DNA of 15,493 nt from Zelonia costaricensis. Lineage: Eukaryota > Euglenozoa > Kinetoplastea > Trypanosomatida > Trypanosomatidae. The notes under the pieces are model-generated. The model saw only the letters and a list, made by a program, of their open reading frames with translations. It searched no databases and was not told the origin of the DNA. Position numbers and translations under genes: made by a program. The DNA lies in contig JASAOO010002972.1 in assembly GCA_030849075.1 (NCBI GenBank), positions 1 to 15,493 on the forward strand, read 5' to 3'. Of this stretch, positions 1 to 8,988 are shown in pieces (the first letter of the stretch is position 1; each line of letters starts with the position of its first letter).

Positions 1-55
1 CATGATGGACATGAAGATGATGAAATAGTGCGCAAATGAATGAGTGACGGGGAAT

Positions 56-87
56 GGGGAGGGGGGGAAAGGCCGGGGCCGGGGGGG
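56..87 (+). repeat. G-run cluster, G-quadruplex candidate
   Basis: G-runs of 4, 7, 4 and 7 bases separated by short loops (one A; a seven-base AAAGGCC; CC). This meets the usual G-quadruplex pattern with one longer loop. Confidence 0.7.
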
Positions 88-1207
88 ACACAAAGAGGGG
101 GCAAAGAACGCACGAAATGAGGACGCAAGAACACACGTAAGAACAACGAAAACGAAGACGCACACACGGAGAAGCTGAAAATGCGGAAAGACACAACAAA
201 CAGCACGCAGCCACGCAGTAGGCGACATGGGAAAAGAGGGAGAGAGGCCGAGGGAAAGGAAGGTCGTGGAAGGAGACGTGGGGTACACGAAACGGAGAAG
301 CGGAGAGAAGGGAGGTGAGGGGTGCCATCGCAGCAACAGCAAGAGCAGCGAACCCCCCCCCCTCCTCTCCCTCCCTGTCCCCCGCCACTCACAGGCACCC
401 CACTCCACCCGTACACGCGACAGTGGAGACGCCCAAAACCCGGCTCACCGGGGAGGGGACGTGCGTACACTGAGCAAGATAGGGGTGCACGCCTTTTGCG
501 GGAGAGGGAGTCGTGACGGTGGGCACCACATCCAAAGTACGAGAGGAGGAGAAGGGAGGGAGGGGCGTGAACGAAAGCAGTGAAGCGGGTGAGAGACCGG
601 CGGCCTCCAAGCTGCCGAGCCCGCCGGCCGGAAGTAGGGGGGGAAAGCAAAGTGCCAACATGAGAAGGAAAGAGTGAGCGGAATGAGGACGCACACACGC
701 ACGCAGACACACAGAGACACAAACAAACAGACATGCACACGCGCACACATCAAGTCGCGCAAGAGAGAGAGAGAGAAAGGGTCGTAGACACATGCGCACG
801 CGCAGCAACACCAAGAGAGGGGGCATGCAGATGTCCAAGCACGGGGGGGAGGCTGGAGGCACAGATGCAAGTCCACGCGAACACACGCTGGTGAAACACA
901 AACAGATGATCTCGTCAAGCACCCACATTACGCATAACAGTTAAAACATGTGCCGTACTGAAGCGCACAAAGGTGGGAAGGAGTGGGGGGGGGGAAGACC
1001 ACACGCGAGGCGTCCGTGGCGCTACGGGAGAAGTGTGCGAGAAGATGTACCGCTGACTGGCGGCGCAGCCCACTTCAGTCCGAGAAGTGCTGCGATTCGA
1101 ATAGAGGATGCAGCGGAGAAGGTTGCACAGCCACTCCGTGTTTCTGCTCCGCATCCACGCGTCTGTGCGTGAGTGCGTGTGTGTACGTGTTCGTTATTCT
1201 TCATTTT

Positions 1208-1250
1208 GTGTGTGTGTGTGTGTCTGTGTCTGTGTCTGTGTGTGGAGAGA
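1208..1250. repeat. (GT)n tract with TC interruptions
   Basis: GT run on the plus strand (1208-1222) followed by repeated GTCTGT units. The minus-strand transcript would carry CA repeats. Confidence 0.8.
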
Positions 1251-1975
1251 GGGGGGCGGGGGTTGAGGTGCGTTTGTAGGTCCAGTCATTTCCAATATGT
1301 GGCGCACCAACGTGTTGTCGGCAAAGCACCGAGGGGTGGTGAGGTGGGGGACGTGGGGAGGGAGTGTGAGAAAAGGGGGGGGGGTCGGGGGAAAGAGGAG
1401 GAGGACGCACAAGACAGGGAAAAGACAGAGAAGGAGATCGAACAAACAGAAAGGAAGGAGACGGTGGCGGACGAGGCCAGGAGTGCCGCTCCGTGCGAGG
1501 ACAGCAAAACGCAGAGGGAAACAAAAAAGGGGGTGAGGCGATAGGGATGCAGCGTGCAGATGCGTGTCTCTACCCCTCCCGCCCCCCTCCATCGCTGTGT
1601 CTCTCCTCACCTCCTGCGTCTCGTCAGCCGTCTATGACCTCTCCCTCCCGCGCACGCACTCGCACAAACCTACTACGTTCCCCATTTCCCGCGCTGCCGC
1701 GTACGCGAGAAGCTCAGCAGAGCTACAAAACTACGAGAAAAAAAAGAGTAAGTGAGATGAAAGACGTGGACGAGGCACACCAGCGTCTGCGCTGGAGGAA
1801 GTGGAGGGAGGCGTACCACAAACCAAGAGACGATGGATGAGGGAGGGAGGGAGGAGCAGACAAGGGGGAAAGAGACGAGCGGGGCGCTAGGGGGGAGTTG
1901 CGTGGTTAGTGTCGCTCGTGATGGTGTGTGACAAGAAAGGGAGGGGGGCAGGGCAGCGGGGGCGGTGGGGGGGAA

Positions 1976-2034
1976 GGGGGGGAGAAGAAAGAATGCGAGN
2001 GGGGGGGGAGGGAGGGGAGAAGAAAGAAGGCGAG
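1976..2034. repeat. Near-identical flanks of the N gap at 2000
   Basis: The 19 bases ending at 1999 (starting GGAGAAGAAAG) recur at 2016-2034 with one mismatch, and both copies are preceded by G-runs. This may be an unmerged contig overlap or a true polypurine tandem repeat. Confidence 0.7.
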
Positions 2035-2623
2035 GCGTGAGTAGAGAACTAGAGAAAACAAAGCGCCAAAGACGTTGCAAGGAAGGAAAGGGAAGAGAAG
2101 GAGGAGGAGAAGGTTTGGGGGAGGGAGGAGATGAACCATAAGTGAACAGAAAAAGGCAAGAAGGTACAGGAGGGATGCTGGTAGGGGAGGAGGGGCAGGG
2201 GAGCAAGAGCTCCGTACGGGAGCGTACGGGGGGGCCGCAACGCAAGCGGCACGCGCGCGGGGAGGGGGGGAGGGGGGGGAAGGACAGCGAGAGAGCCTTG
2301 GAGAGAATAACAACAGCGCGCGGAAGGGTCACAGAGAGAGAGCGGGGAGGAGGAGGCGGATGAGGAGAAACACGTGGCGCGCGTGGACGAACATCCAAAA
2401 CGCTGTGTCGCACCCCCAAAACGCAGACACACCCGACGCAAACACACATACGCACACCCATGCGGGCACACAGGAAACGGCAGGAGGATTCACCATGACG
2501 GCAGCCACAACTACGCGCGTCTGTTTCATCTTTTTTTTTCTTCTGTTGTTTAGCGGTTTTTGTGCGTTTTCACTTTTTGTGGTCATCATGCTGATGTCAC
2601 CCGTTTCGGCGCGGGTGTGGGTC

Positions 2624-3484
2624 TCAAAGCCCGATGGGTGCGATGGCGGGGGTGATGTTGCGGCTGCCGCCCGTCGACGAGCCAGCGCGGAAGGCCGCAG
2701 CGGGCATGTTCATTGCACTCATGCCGTTCATCCCGCCCATGCCGGCCATGCCCATGCCGCCCATCCCATTCATCCCGCCCATCCCGTTCATCCCGCCCAT
2801 GGCGTTCATGGCGTTCATGTTCATCTGCGCATACCCACCCGCCATGCCCATGCCGCGCTGGCTCATCGCCGCGTACGCGCCTCCGTTCATGCCGTTCATG
2901 TACGGGTTGTAGCTCGCGGCCGCCGCGCCGCCCATCGGGGCCGGCGCGGACGACGCTGAGGAAGCCGCCGCAGCCGCAGCTGATGCCCCCTCCTCCTGTG
3001 AGAGCATCATCTGATTGTAGTACATGGACTGCATCGCCTGCTGCTGCTGCAGGTTGAGAGCCATGGTGGAGAGGCGCAGCATGTCGTACGCCTCCTTCGC
3101 CGCCGGCGCGTTGGCGTACGCGACCTTGAGCTTCTTGCCGCCGATCTCAAACCGGTTCAGACACGACACTGCGTACGTCGCGGAGAAGAAGAACTGGTAC
3201 TTGACGAAGCCGTAGCCACGGCTCTCGCCGGTGATCTTGTCGTAGATGATCTTGACGCTCTCGATCTTGCCGAACTGGCCGAAGAGCTCGTACACCTGCG
3301 CCTCGTTCATCAGCGGGGGCAGGTAGTTCACGATGAGGTTGCGCAGCGCGTCCGGGTCGGATGCGTAGCCGCCCGACGCCCCGGCAGCAACGTTGGCGGC
3401 AGCCACGGACATCATCATGGGCGGCGCCGCGTTCCCCTGCAGCGCCGGCGTGGAGCTGGAGCTCGTGTTCTGCGCAAAGGACAT
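2624..3484 (-). CDS. Single-RRM RNA-binding protein, kinetoplastid UBP type, Met-rich tail
   Basis: Probable mRNA-binding protein acting after transcription, as kinetoplastid UBP proteins do by binding U-rich 3'UTR elements and changing transcript stability. The 286-residue product has a Ser/Ala/Gly-rich head (1-45), one RRM at about 47-125 with RNP2 LIVNYL (50-55) and RNP1 RGYGFVKY (89-96), a Gln patch (146-149), a poly-Ala/Ser stretch (168-182) and a Met/Gly/Asn-rich tail (184-260). The RRM ends in KKLKVAYA, typical of the family. I chose the ATG at 3484 because it is the first ATG after the predicted spliced-leader acceptor at 3619-3620; the frame stays open upstream to 3532, but that codon is GTG. 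The stop is TGA at 2624-2626. No signal peptide or membrane segment is visible. Assignment to the RRM/UBP class is firm; whether it is the UBP1, UBP2 or another RBP paralogue is not settled, and the RNA target is inferred from the family. Confidence 0.93.
   Translation of the reverse strand: MSFAQNTSSSSTPALQGNAAPPMMMSVAAANVAAGASGGYASDPDALRNLIVNYLPPLMNEAQVYELFGQFGKIESVKIIYDKITGESRGYGFVKYQFFFSATYAVSCLNRFEIGGKKLKVAYANAPAAKEAYDMLRLSTMALNLQQQQAMQSMYYNQMMLSQEEGASAAAAAASSASSAPAPMGGAAAASYNPYMNGMNGGAYAAMSQRGMGMAGGYAQMNMNAMNAMGGMNGMGGMNGMGGMGMAGMGGMNGMSAMNMPAAAFRAGSSTGGSRNITPAIAPIGL
2720..2800 (-). repeat. Coding repeat for Met-Gly-Gly / Met-Asn-Gly units
   Basis: In-frame repeat inside the RRM gene, seen on the plus strand as CAT recurring every 6-9 bases with CCGCC or CC spacers. 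It encodes alternating MGG and MNG units at residues 229-255. Such short in-frame repeats can change length between strains. Confidence 0.85.
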
Positions 3485-3618
3485 CGCTTCCAGTGGGAAC
3501 CGTACAACACTGGCACTGTGCGGAGTCACCACCTCCTCCTATTGGTCGCTACTTTCCTTCTCTCTGTGGGATCTGCAGCGGCGCAGTCTGGACAGCGTCA
3601 ATGGGGCCGGCAGCGGTT

Positions 3619-3660
3619 CTGGGGAGGGGGGCGCGGGGGGAGAAGCAGAAGAAAAAGAGG
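3619..3660 (-). promoter_or_regulatory. Predicted spliced-leader acceptor of the RRM protein gene
   Basis: On the minus strand a 40-nt pyrimidine-dominated tract (3660-3621) contains no AG and ends directly in AG at 3620-3619. This is the expected form of a kinetoplastid trans-splicing acceptor. It would give a 5'UTR of about 134 nt (3618-3485) with no upstream AUG, so the first AUG is at 3484. The signal is seen in the sequence; actual use is inferred. Confidence 0.75.
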
Positions 3661-3908
3661 TGTGTGAAGAGGTGCGCTTGTGTCTTCGTGTGATTGTACG
3701 TGTTCTTGTTGTTCTCTTAAACCTGCGCGAGATGGGCACCGACGCGGGGGTGGAGGAACGGAGAAGCGGAGAAAAACAAAAAGGAAAACAGAAGTGATGA
3801 GCGAGTGGAACAGGCGTGGAAAGCGAGCGACAAGGTCGGCGGCACAAAAGGAAGCAGGCAAACTCGAGCACACGTCCGCGCACAGTCACACCCAAACAAG
3901 CACACGCT

Positions 3909-3926
3909 CACACACACACACACACA
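3909..3926. repeat. (CA)n microsatellite
   Basis: Uninterrupted CA run of 18 bases a few hundred bases upstream, in the minus-strand sense, of the RRM gene acceptor. Confidence 0.85.
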
Positions 3927-4587
3927 GACACGCACGCCGTGGAGAAAACACACAAGGTTCAAACGGAGAAACGCAGCGCAAGTCCAGAGATGGTGCGACA
4001 CGGGAGAAGTGGGAAAAAAAGGAAAAGAAGCGGTGGCGCCGACGGCGAGGATGTGGAAAGTGGGGAAGGGGACGTGGGGGAAGGTTTGCTGAAGATGAGA
4101 ACACGAAGCACACGAAGCACACACACGAGCTCAGATAGAACAAGAAACGGGAAAAGGAAAGGAGGGGGGAGGGAAGCCGACGGTGAGAACTTGTGACCGA
4201 CGTGTACTTGCGTGCGTGTCTTGTGCAGATGTTGTTTTTTTTTTTCTTTTTTTTGTGTGTGTGTGGCTTTACGAGGAGTTTAGGGTGTAGGTGGAAGGGG
4301 TGCGGCCGGGGTCCACTGCGAGCACCTCGGGTGGGGGGAGAGAAGAAGAAGGCACGTGAAGGAAGACGTGCTTAAAGGAAAACAGGTGGGGGGAAGAGGG
4401 CGTCGGTGGGTCACAGTACACACACAGAGAGAGAGAGCCGAACCAGGCAGCACGGAAGCGCGTGAGCGGAAGAACGCGTGCGTGTGGCAACGCCTGTGCC
4501 CTACACATGCACACTTCTCTGCGTGTGGCGAGCTACGAGAGTGTCAGCCAAAAAAAAAAGGGGAGGGGGAGGCGCGGAGAAGAAGGG

Positions 4588-4608
4588 CACACACACACAC
4601 ACACACAC
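4588..4608. repeat. (CA)n microsatellite
   Basis: Uninterrupted CA run of 21 bases in the ABC transporter 3' flank. Confidence 0.9.
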
Positions 4609-4915
4609 GGAGGGAAGAAAGAGGTCGAGACGCGGCAGGGGAGTACCTTACTTGGTTATTCCGGCTTTGCCTCACTGGGGATGCTTTGTTTTCTTTTTTT
4701 TTTTTCTGTTTCTCTTGTGTTCTTGTGTGCTTCAGCTGCTTAGTGAATGTACTCCTACCCGGTGATGGAGTTGTGATGGCTAACTACGCAGCAGTAGCGG
4801 TCTTGCAAGAGAGGGAGCGAAGGGGGAGGGAAGAGAAGTGCCGGAGGCGGCTGCTAAGATAAACCCCAAGGGGGGGCGTTGGGTGTCTGAGTGCGTGTGG
4901 CGCGCGTTTGTTGAT

Positions 4916-4916
4916 N
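4916..4916. other. Single-N assembly gap
   Basis: One undetermined base next to a GT/G-rich stretch and a G-run. No long duplicated flank is visible here, although the short string TGGCTAGA just right of the N recurs at about 4968-4975. Confidence 0.9.
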
Positions 4917-5492
4917 TGGCTAGAGAGGGGGGGGGGCGTACAACTACAGAGAGAGGTGTAGAGAGATTGGCTAGAAAGGCGAGCGGGGGGAGGAGGGCGG
5001 GTTGATGGTGCGAAGCTGCGTACGTGGTAGCGTGATGACGCGTTGTCGAGCACGTCAAGGCGTGTGTGTGGCGAGGGCAGTAGAGCGAGGAGTAACGTGT
5101 AAAGGGGGGGGGAGAGTGGGGTCGAGGCCAGCGGTCAGTACCCGGACAACAACCGCGACAACCACACACAAACGCATCCCACATATGTATCGCATATGAG
5201 CGTGTTGCGGCCAGTGTAGGTCAAACGAGTACATGGAAAAAAGAAATCGACAAGAGATGGAGGAGAGAGGGGGGGTGGGGGTGGCGAGTGGGGAGAAGAG
5301 GGGGACTCGGGGCCACAGTGGACAAGGCCGGAGCACCGCATCGCGAAGCCTCACGGCCCTCGATCGAGAACGTCTCACTTGCATCTCTGTCTTTCCCAGG
5401 AAAAGGGGGAAACACTGCTGCCGTGCGGATCCTCTTTCGGAAGTGGTTCGTCGGTTGCACACATCCGTCTTTGCCGCCACGGACTCGCGCTT

Positions 5493-5518
5493 GCAGCTTC
5501 GTGCTGACGAAGAGCTGC
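5493..5518. repeat. Imperfect hairpin
   Basis: GCAGCTTCGT (5493-5502), loop GCTG, then ACGAAGAGCTGC (5507-5518): ten base pairs with a two-base bulge. It lies in one of the few non-repetitive parts of the spacer. No RNA family was recognised. Confidence 0.55.
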
Positions 5519-5759
5519 ACTCCTCACGCGCGCACACACACGCAAGGTGCCTCCCAGTCGACCCCCCCCTCCCACTCAAACCCCACGTTCCTCGGATGGA
5601 AGTGAGCGAAGCGGAGGAGGGGGAGGGACGTCACAGGTCGCACGCCGATGCAGCACCGGTGCGTTCAGTTTCTCGTTCCACGTTGATTCTGTGTTTATAC
5701 TTCACCTTCTCCCTCATCGGACTACTTCCCTCGTCGCAAGAGTGACGGAGGGGGTGGAT

Positions 5760-5775
5760 GGGTGGGTGGGTGGGT
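5760..5775 (+). repeat. (GGGT)4 G-quadruplex motif
   Basis: Four perfect GGGT units in a row. Single-nucleotide loops between GGG runs are the arrangement known to give very stable parallel intramolecular G-quadruplexes. The motif is on the template strand of the ABC 3' flank, so the transcript would carry the C-rich complement. Confidence 0.85.
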
Positions 5776-5876
5776 GAGGAGAGGGGTGAAGAGAACCTGT
5801 GCACGGGCCTCCTGGGGAGGGCGGCTACGACGGGAAAAGGCGTGATCAAGAGGGGTGGGAGGGGGGGATGCGGGAG

Positions 5877-5957
5877 AGACTCGCACAGGAACCAAGACGT
5901 GCGCACACACACGCACNAGACTCGCACAGGAACCAAGACGTGCGCACACACACGCAC
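5877..5957. repeat. Exact 40-bp direct repeat flanking a single-N gap
   Basis: The 40 bases at 5877-5916 recur exactly at 5918-5957, separated only by the N at 5917. A duplication meeting precisely at the gap is most simply two contig ends that overlap but were not merged. Confidence 0.9.
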
Positions 5958-6023
5958 ACACACACACATAAATAGGCAACCAACAACGAAGGACACACAC
6001 ACACATTCACACACACACACACA
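5941..6023. repeat. CA-rich interrupted tract
   Basis: Several short CA runs separated by unique bases, lying just right of the duplicated gap flank at 5877-5957, partly within its right copy. Confidence 0.75.
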
Positions 6024-6990
6024 GATCGCAAACACAGTCGCACGCTGAGAAGGGAAGAGAAGGGGCGATGTGAGCACGGATGAGGGGGGAGAGGGGGAGT
6101 GTGGCACCGCATCAACACAACAGGTGCATGCATCAGAAGCCACGATAGAGGACAAGGGAAGGCCAACCAAAACGGTCGGCGAGAGAGAGACACGGTGAAA
6201 GGACAAAGGCGCATCATCACGCATGTGAAGGGAAAGACGGAGTGGGAGAGGAGGAGACAGGCATCGCAGAAACCTGTGCGACGCTGTGTAACACGCAATA
6301 CGGCTGCAGCAGCGCCCGCGCCTCATGGCACGCAGGCGACGCCCAGCGCGAACACAAGCAACTCGGAGCTCGAGAAGAGCGGGAAACGCAAGTCGAAGAG
6401 AAAAGGGGGAAGAAAGCAAAGCCTCTGCGAGCAGAGTAAGGAGGTGGAAGGAAACCAGAAGCGACGAGCGAGGAGGGGGCGGGGGTGAAAAGGGACAGAA
6501 AAGGAGGCCACACACGTCTCTGATTTGCGAGTACCCTTCTTCTACTGTTAGGGAGGGGGGTGCACGTGCGTACGTGTGTGCGTGGGTGTGTGACACGCTG
6601 CTCCGCACTCGGACGGACACGCGCACACGGCCCGCACACGCGCACCCGCCCAGACCCCTTCCGCCTGAACTCCTTATCTCGGCGGGTCTGTCCTTGGCAT
6701 GCATGCTCAACTTATACTGCCTTCCCCGTCTCCGGTTCATGACACCCGCAACTCGTAAGGGGGCATACGCGAGAAGATCACGACGCGCTCTCACGCGAGG
6801 GGACGCGCGCCACACCGCCGTGCTGCAATGCGGCTCTTCAACGCAGTCTCATCAGCAGCCGCTACACTCAGCCCCACGTCAACACGCATACACAGACGTG
6901 TATCACCTCCACACTAAACACCGTAACTCTGCATAGAGGAGAAGACGAGAAAACAAAAAGAGAATGGCCGGCGCACACCCCTAACACTCA

Positions 6991-8988
6991 TCAAGCAGTG
7001 GCAGCGGCGTTACCAGCGCTGCCGGTGCTTGCTGCGACCTGCGGCGCAGACGCAAGCCCGACGAGGTCACAGAAGAGCTTGTTGGCCGAGACCTCAGCGA
7101 AGCTGCCCTGCACCGCAACCTGGCCCTTGTCGAGCACGATGATGTGGTCCGCCTTGCGGATCATGCTCAGCTTGTGCGCGAACATGAGCACCGTGTGCTG
7201 CCGCTTCGAACTCTTCGCCTCCTCGATAAGCCGCGAAATGGCGTCGTGCACGACGACCTCGCTCTCGCTATCCAGCGCCGACGTCGCCTCGTCGAGGATC
7301 GTGATGTGCGGGTTGCGCATCAGGGCACGGGCAATGGCAATGCGCTGCTTCTGGCCACCCGACAGGCTCCGGCCGCTCTCGCCCACAAACGTGTCGTAGC
7401 CGTCCGGCAGCGCCGAGATGAAGTCGTGCGCGTTCGCCTTCCGGGCCGCCTCCACAATGGCAGCGTAGAGCCACCGGTCGATCGGGTCGTCCCAGTTGCG
7501 GCCTGGGGCGCCGTAGGCGATGTTCTGCGCGATCGACCCACCAAACAGGACCGGCTCCTGCCCCACGTACCCGATGCGCTCGTGCAGCCACTGCGAGTCG
7601 ATGTCGCGCACGTCGTGCTCGCCCAGCATCACGGCGCCGGCTGTCGGCTCGTACAGCTTCAGGAGCAGCATCGCCAGCGAGGACTTACCCGAGCCGCTGC
7701 TGCCCACCACGCAGGTGCACCGCGACGGCTCGATGACAAGGTTCATGTGCGTGTAGATGGCAGCCTCGGGGCGGGTCGGGTACGCGAAGGAGACGTCCTT
7801 GAGCGTCACACGCCAGTCGCACGTGATGGGCGTGAGCTGCTTGCCGGCCGCCACCGCCTGCTCGACCGCCTCAGCCTTGTCCAGAATGTCAAACAGCCGC
7901 AGCGAGGCACCGTAGCCCTTGTTCACCTCGGTCGCGAGGTTTGTGAGTCCCATCAAGCCGATGCCGCAGTAGACCGTGTACAGCATGAAGGAGAAGAGCA
8001 CACCAGGCGTTAGCTGCCCCGACGCAACCAGCATCGATCCGGCCCACATGATGCAGTACATGGCGCCATACCCAACCGTCTGCAGCGACGCGACGTAGAC
8101 GGAGTTCCAGCGGATCATGCGCATGCTCAGGTCGAAGACGCGCTGCACGTTCTTGCCGTACCACGACTCCTCCTGCGCCTCCGTGCCGAACGCACGCACT
8201 GTGCGGATGTTCGACAGGCGCTCCTCCGCGACGGTGCCCATATCCGCGAGTGCGTCCTGCATGTTGTGCTGCAGCTTGCGGATGTAGCGGCCGTACGAGC
8301 CGGCGAAGATGGCCACCGGCGGGATCATGCACACAATCACGCTGGTGAGCAGCGGCGAGTAGTAGAGCATCACCGTTATGCTGCCCACCGTCTGCAGGAG
8401 GTTCTTGCTGCCACTCGTCACGGCCTCGGTGAGGGAGCTGCCCACCACGTTGCAGTCCATCGAAAGTCGCTGCACCAGCGCACCGGTTCGGTTTTCCGTG
8501 GAGTCGAAGAAGGCGGTGGGCTGTCGCAGGATGCCCTTGTACAGGGCCCGGCGCAGCTTGACGATGATGTTCTCGCCGGCGTAGCCGATGCAGTAGAGAC
8601 GGAGGTAGTTGCCCACAGCGCACACGCTGAACCAGCCCAGCAGCTGCATCGACGTCCCCAGCGGCATCTCGCCCTTGCTGGCGTAGTCGATCAGCGACCC
8701 GAACCCTGCGGGGATGGCAAGGGTCGCGGCGCTGTAGATGCAGACGCCCGCCACGGCACCAGCGATGTACGGGGCCTGGTCGCGGGCGGAGCGGATGTAG
8801 CGCGCGAAGGAGCCCTTGCGCGTCGCCGGCTCCGTGACGTAGAGGGGACTCTTGCTCGACGCAGGGCGCTGCGCTGGCACGGCCTTGCCGAAGTCCGTGC
8901 GCTGGCGAATACTCGAGGCGAGACGCCGCACGTTGGTGAGGGCATTGTGCGGCACGGGCTGCCACACCAGGCGGGAGGAGCTGCGCAT
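6991..8988 (-). CDS. ABCB half-transporter, ABCB10/Mdl1-like, probably mitochondrial
   Basis: ATP-driven exporter half-molecule expected to dimerise, probably in the mitochondrial inner membrane. The 665-residue product has an Arg/Ser-rich N-terminus without acidic residues until D32, resembling a mitochondrial presequence. About six membrane spans follow (roughly 73-95, 116-136, 195-211, 212-231, 297-321, 329-350). The membrane domain carries YGRYIRKL (232-239) and AEERLSNIRTVRAFG (254-268), which closely resemble ABCB10. The nucleotide-binding domain is complete: A-loop Y403, Walker A GSSGSGKSS (429-437, K435), Q-loop Q477, X-loop around 533-539, signature LSGGQ (542-546), Walker B ILDE with D566 and catalytic E567, D-loop SALD (570-573) and H-loop H605. 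The Ala/Ser/Thr-rich tail (641-665) is not conserved-looking. The ATG at 8988 is the first after the candidate acceptors; the frame continues upstream only to a GTG. The stop is TGA at 6991-6993. Substrate unknown. Leishmania ABCB-subfamily naming is from memory, so no symbol is given. Confidence 0.95.
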   Translation of the reverse strand: MRSSSRLVWQPVPHNALTNVRRLASSIRQRTDFGKAVPAQRPASSKSPLYVTEPATRKGSFARYIRSARDQAPYIAGAVAGVCIYSAATLAIPAGFGSLIDYASKGEMPLGTSMQLLGWFSVCAVGNYLRLYCIGYAGENIIVKLRRALYKGILRQPTAFFDSTENRTGALVQRLSMDCNVVGSSLTEAVTSGSKNLLQTVGSITVMLYYSPLLTSVIVCMIPPVAIFAGSYGRYIRKLQHNMQDALADMGTVAEERLSNIRTVRAFGTEAQEESWYGKNVQRVFDLSMRMIRWNSVYVASLQTVGYGAMYCIMWAGSMLVASGQLTPGVLFSFMLYTVYCGIGLMGLTNLATEVNKGYGASLRLFDILDKAEAVEQAVAAGKQLTPITCDWRVTLKDVSFAYPTRPEAAIYTHMNLVIEPSRCTCVVGSSGSGKSSLAMLLLKLYEPTAGAVMLGEHDVRDIDSQWLHERIGYVGQEPVLFGGSIAQNIAYGAPGRNWDDPIDRWLYAAIVEAARKANAHDFISALPDGYDTFVGESGRSLSGGQKQRIAIARALMRNPHITILDEATSALDSESEVVVHDAISRLIEEAKSSKRQHTVLMFAHKLSMIRKADHIIVLDKGQVAVQGSFAEVSANKLFCDLVGLASAPQVAASTGSAGNAAATA

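Larger units (their letters stand above)
1..2623 (-). other. 3' flank of the RRM protein gene, no gene seen
   Basis: No credible coding region, tRNA or rRNA was recognised on either strand. The plus strand is mostly purine-rich, so a minus-strand transcript would be pyrimidine-rich, which suits 3'UTR and RNA-processing DNA. Contents include a G-run cluster (56-87), CA-rich and GA-rich stretches (about 690-780), a GT tract (1208-1250), a polypurine stretch around a single N (about 1935-2060) and a short plus-strand T-run (2531-2539). Open frames here are low-complexity translations. At least part is probably the 3'UTR of the RRM gene, whose poly(A) site cannot be placed. Confidence 0.6.
3661..6990 (-). 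other. 3' flank of the ABC transporter, no gene seen
   Basis: About 3.3 kb between the ABC stop and the acceptor of the RRM gene. No protein or structural RNA gene was recognised. It holds CA tracts (3909-3926, 4588-4608, 5941-6023), T-runs on the plus strand (4235-4254, 4694-4705), a (GGGT)4 motif (5760-5775), single-N gaps (4916, 5917) and, at about 5320-5530 and 6610-6940, stretches of more ordinary complexity. Kinetoplastid poly(A) sites usually lie a few hundred bases upstream of the next acceptor, so much of this is probably ABC transporter 3'UTR, roughly 2.8-3.3 kb long. That length is inferred. Confidence 0.55.

Noticed and set aside
3485..3532. Sixteen-codon N-terminal extension of the RRM protein
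   Set aside because: The upstream codon is GTG, which kinetoplastids do not normally use; the first ATG after the acceptor is at 3484.
4684..4738. Plus-strand T/C tract ending in CAG, resembling a trans-splice acceptor
   Set aside because: No plausible plus-strand gene follows, and both real genes are on the minus strand. The T-run fits the recurring CA/poly(A) module seen from the other strand.
5760..5775. (GGGT)4 considered as interstitial telomere repeat
   Set aside because: The kinetoplastid telomere unit is TTAGGG; GGGT tandem units do not match it.
5631..6815. Open frame of about 390 codons on the minus strand
   Set aside because: Begins at GTG, crosses the duplicated gap at 5917 and consists largely of Cys/Val and Ser/Pro low complexity.
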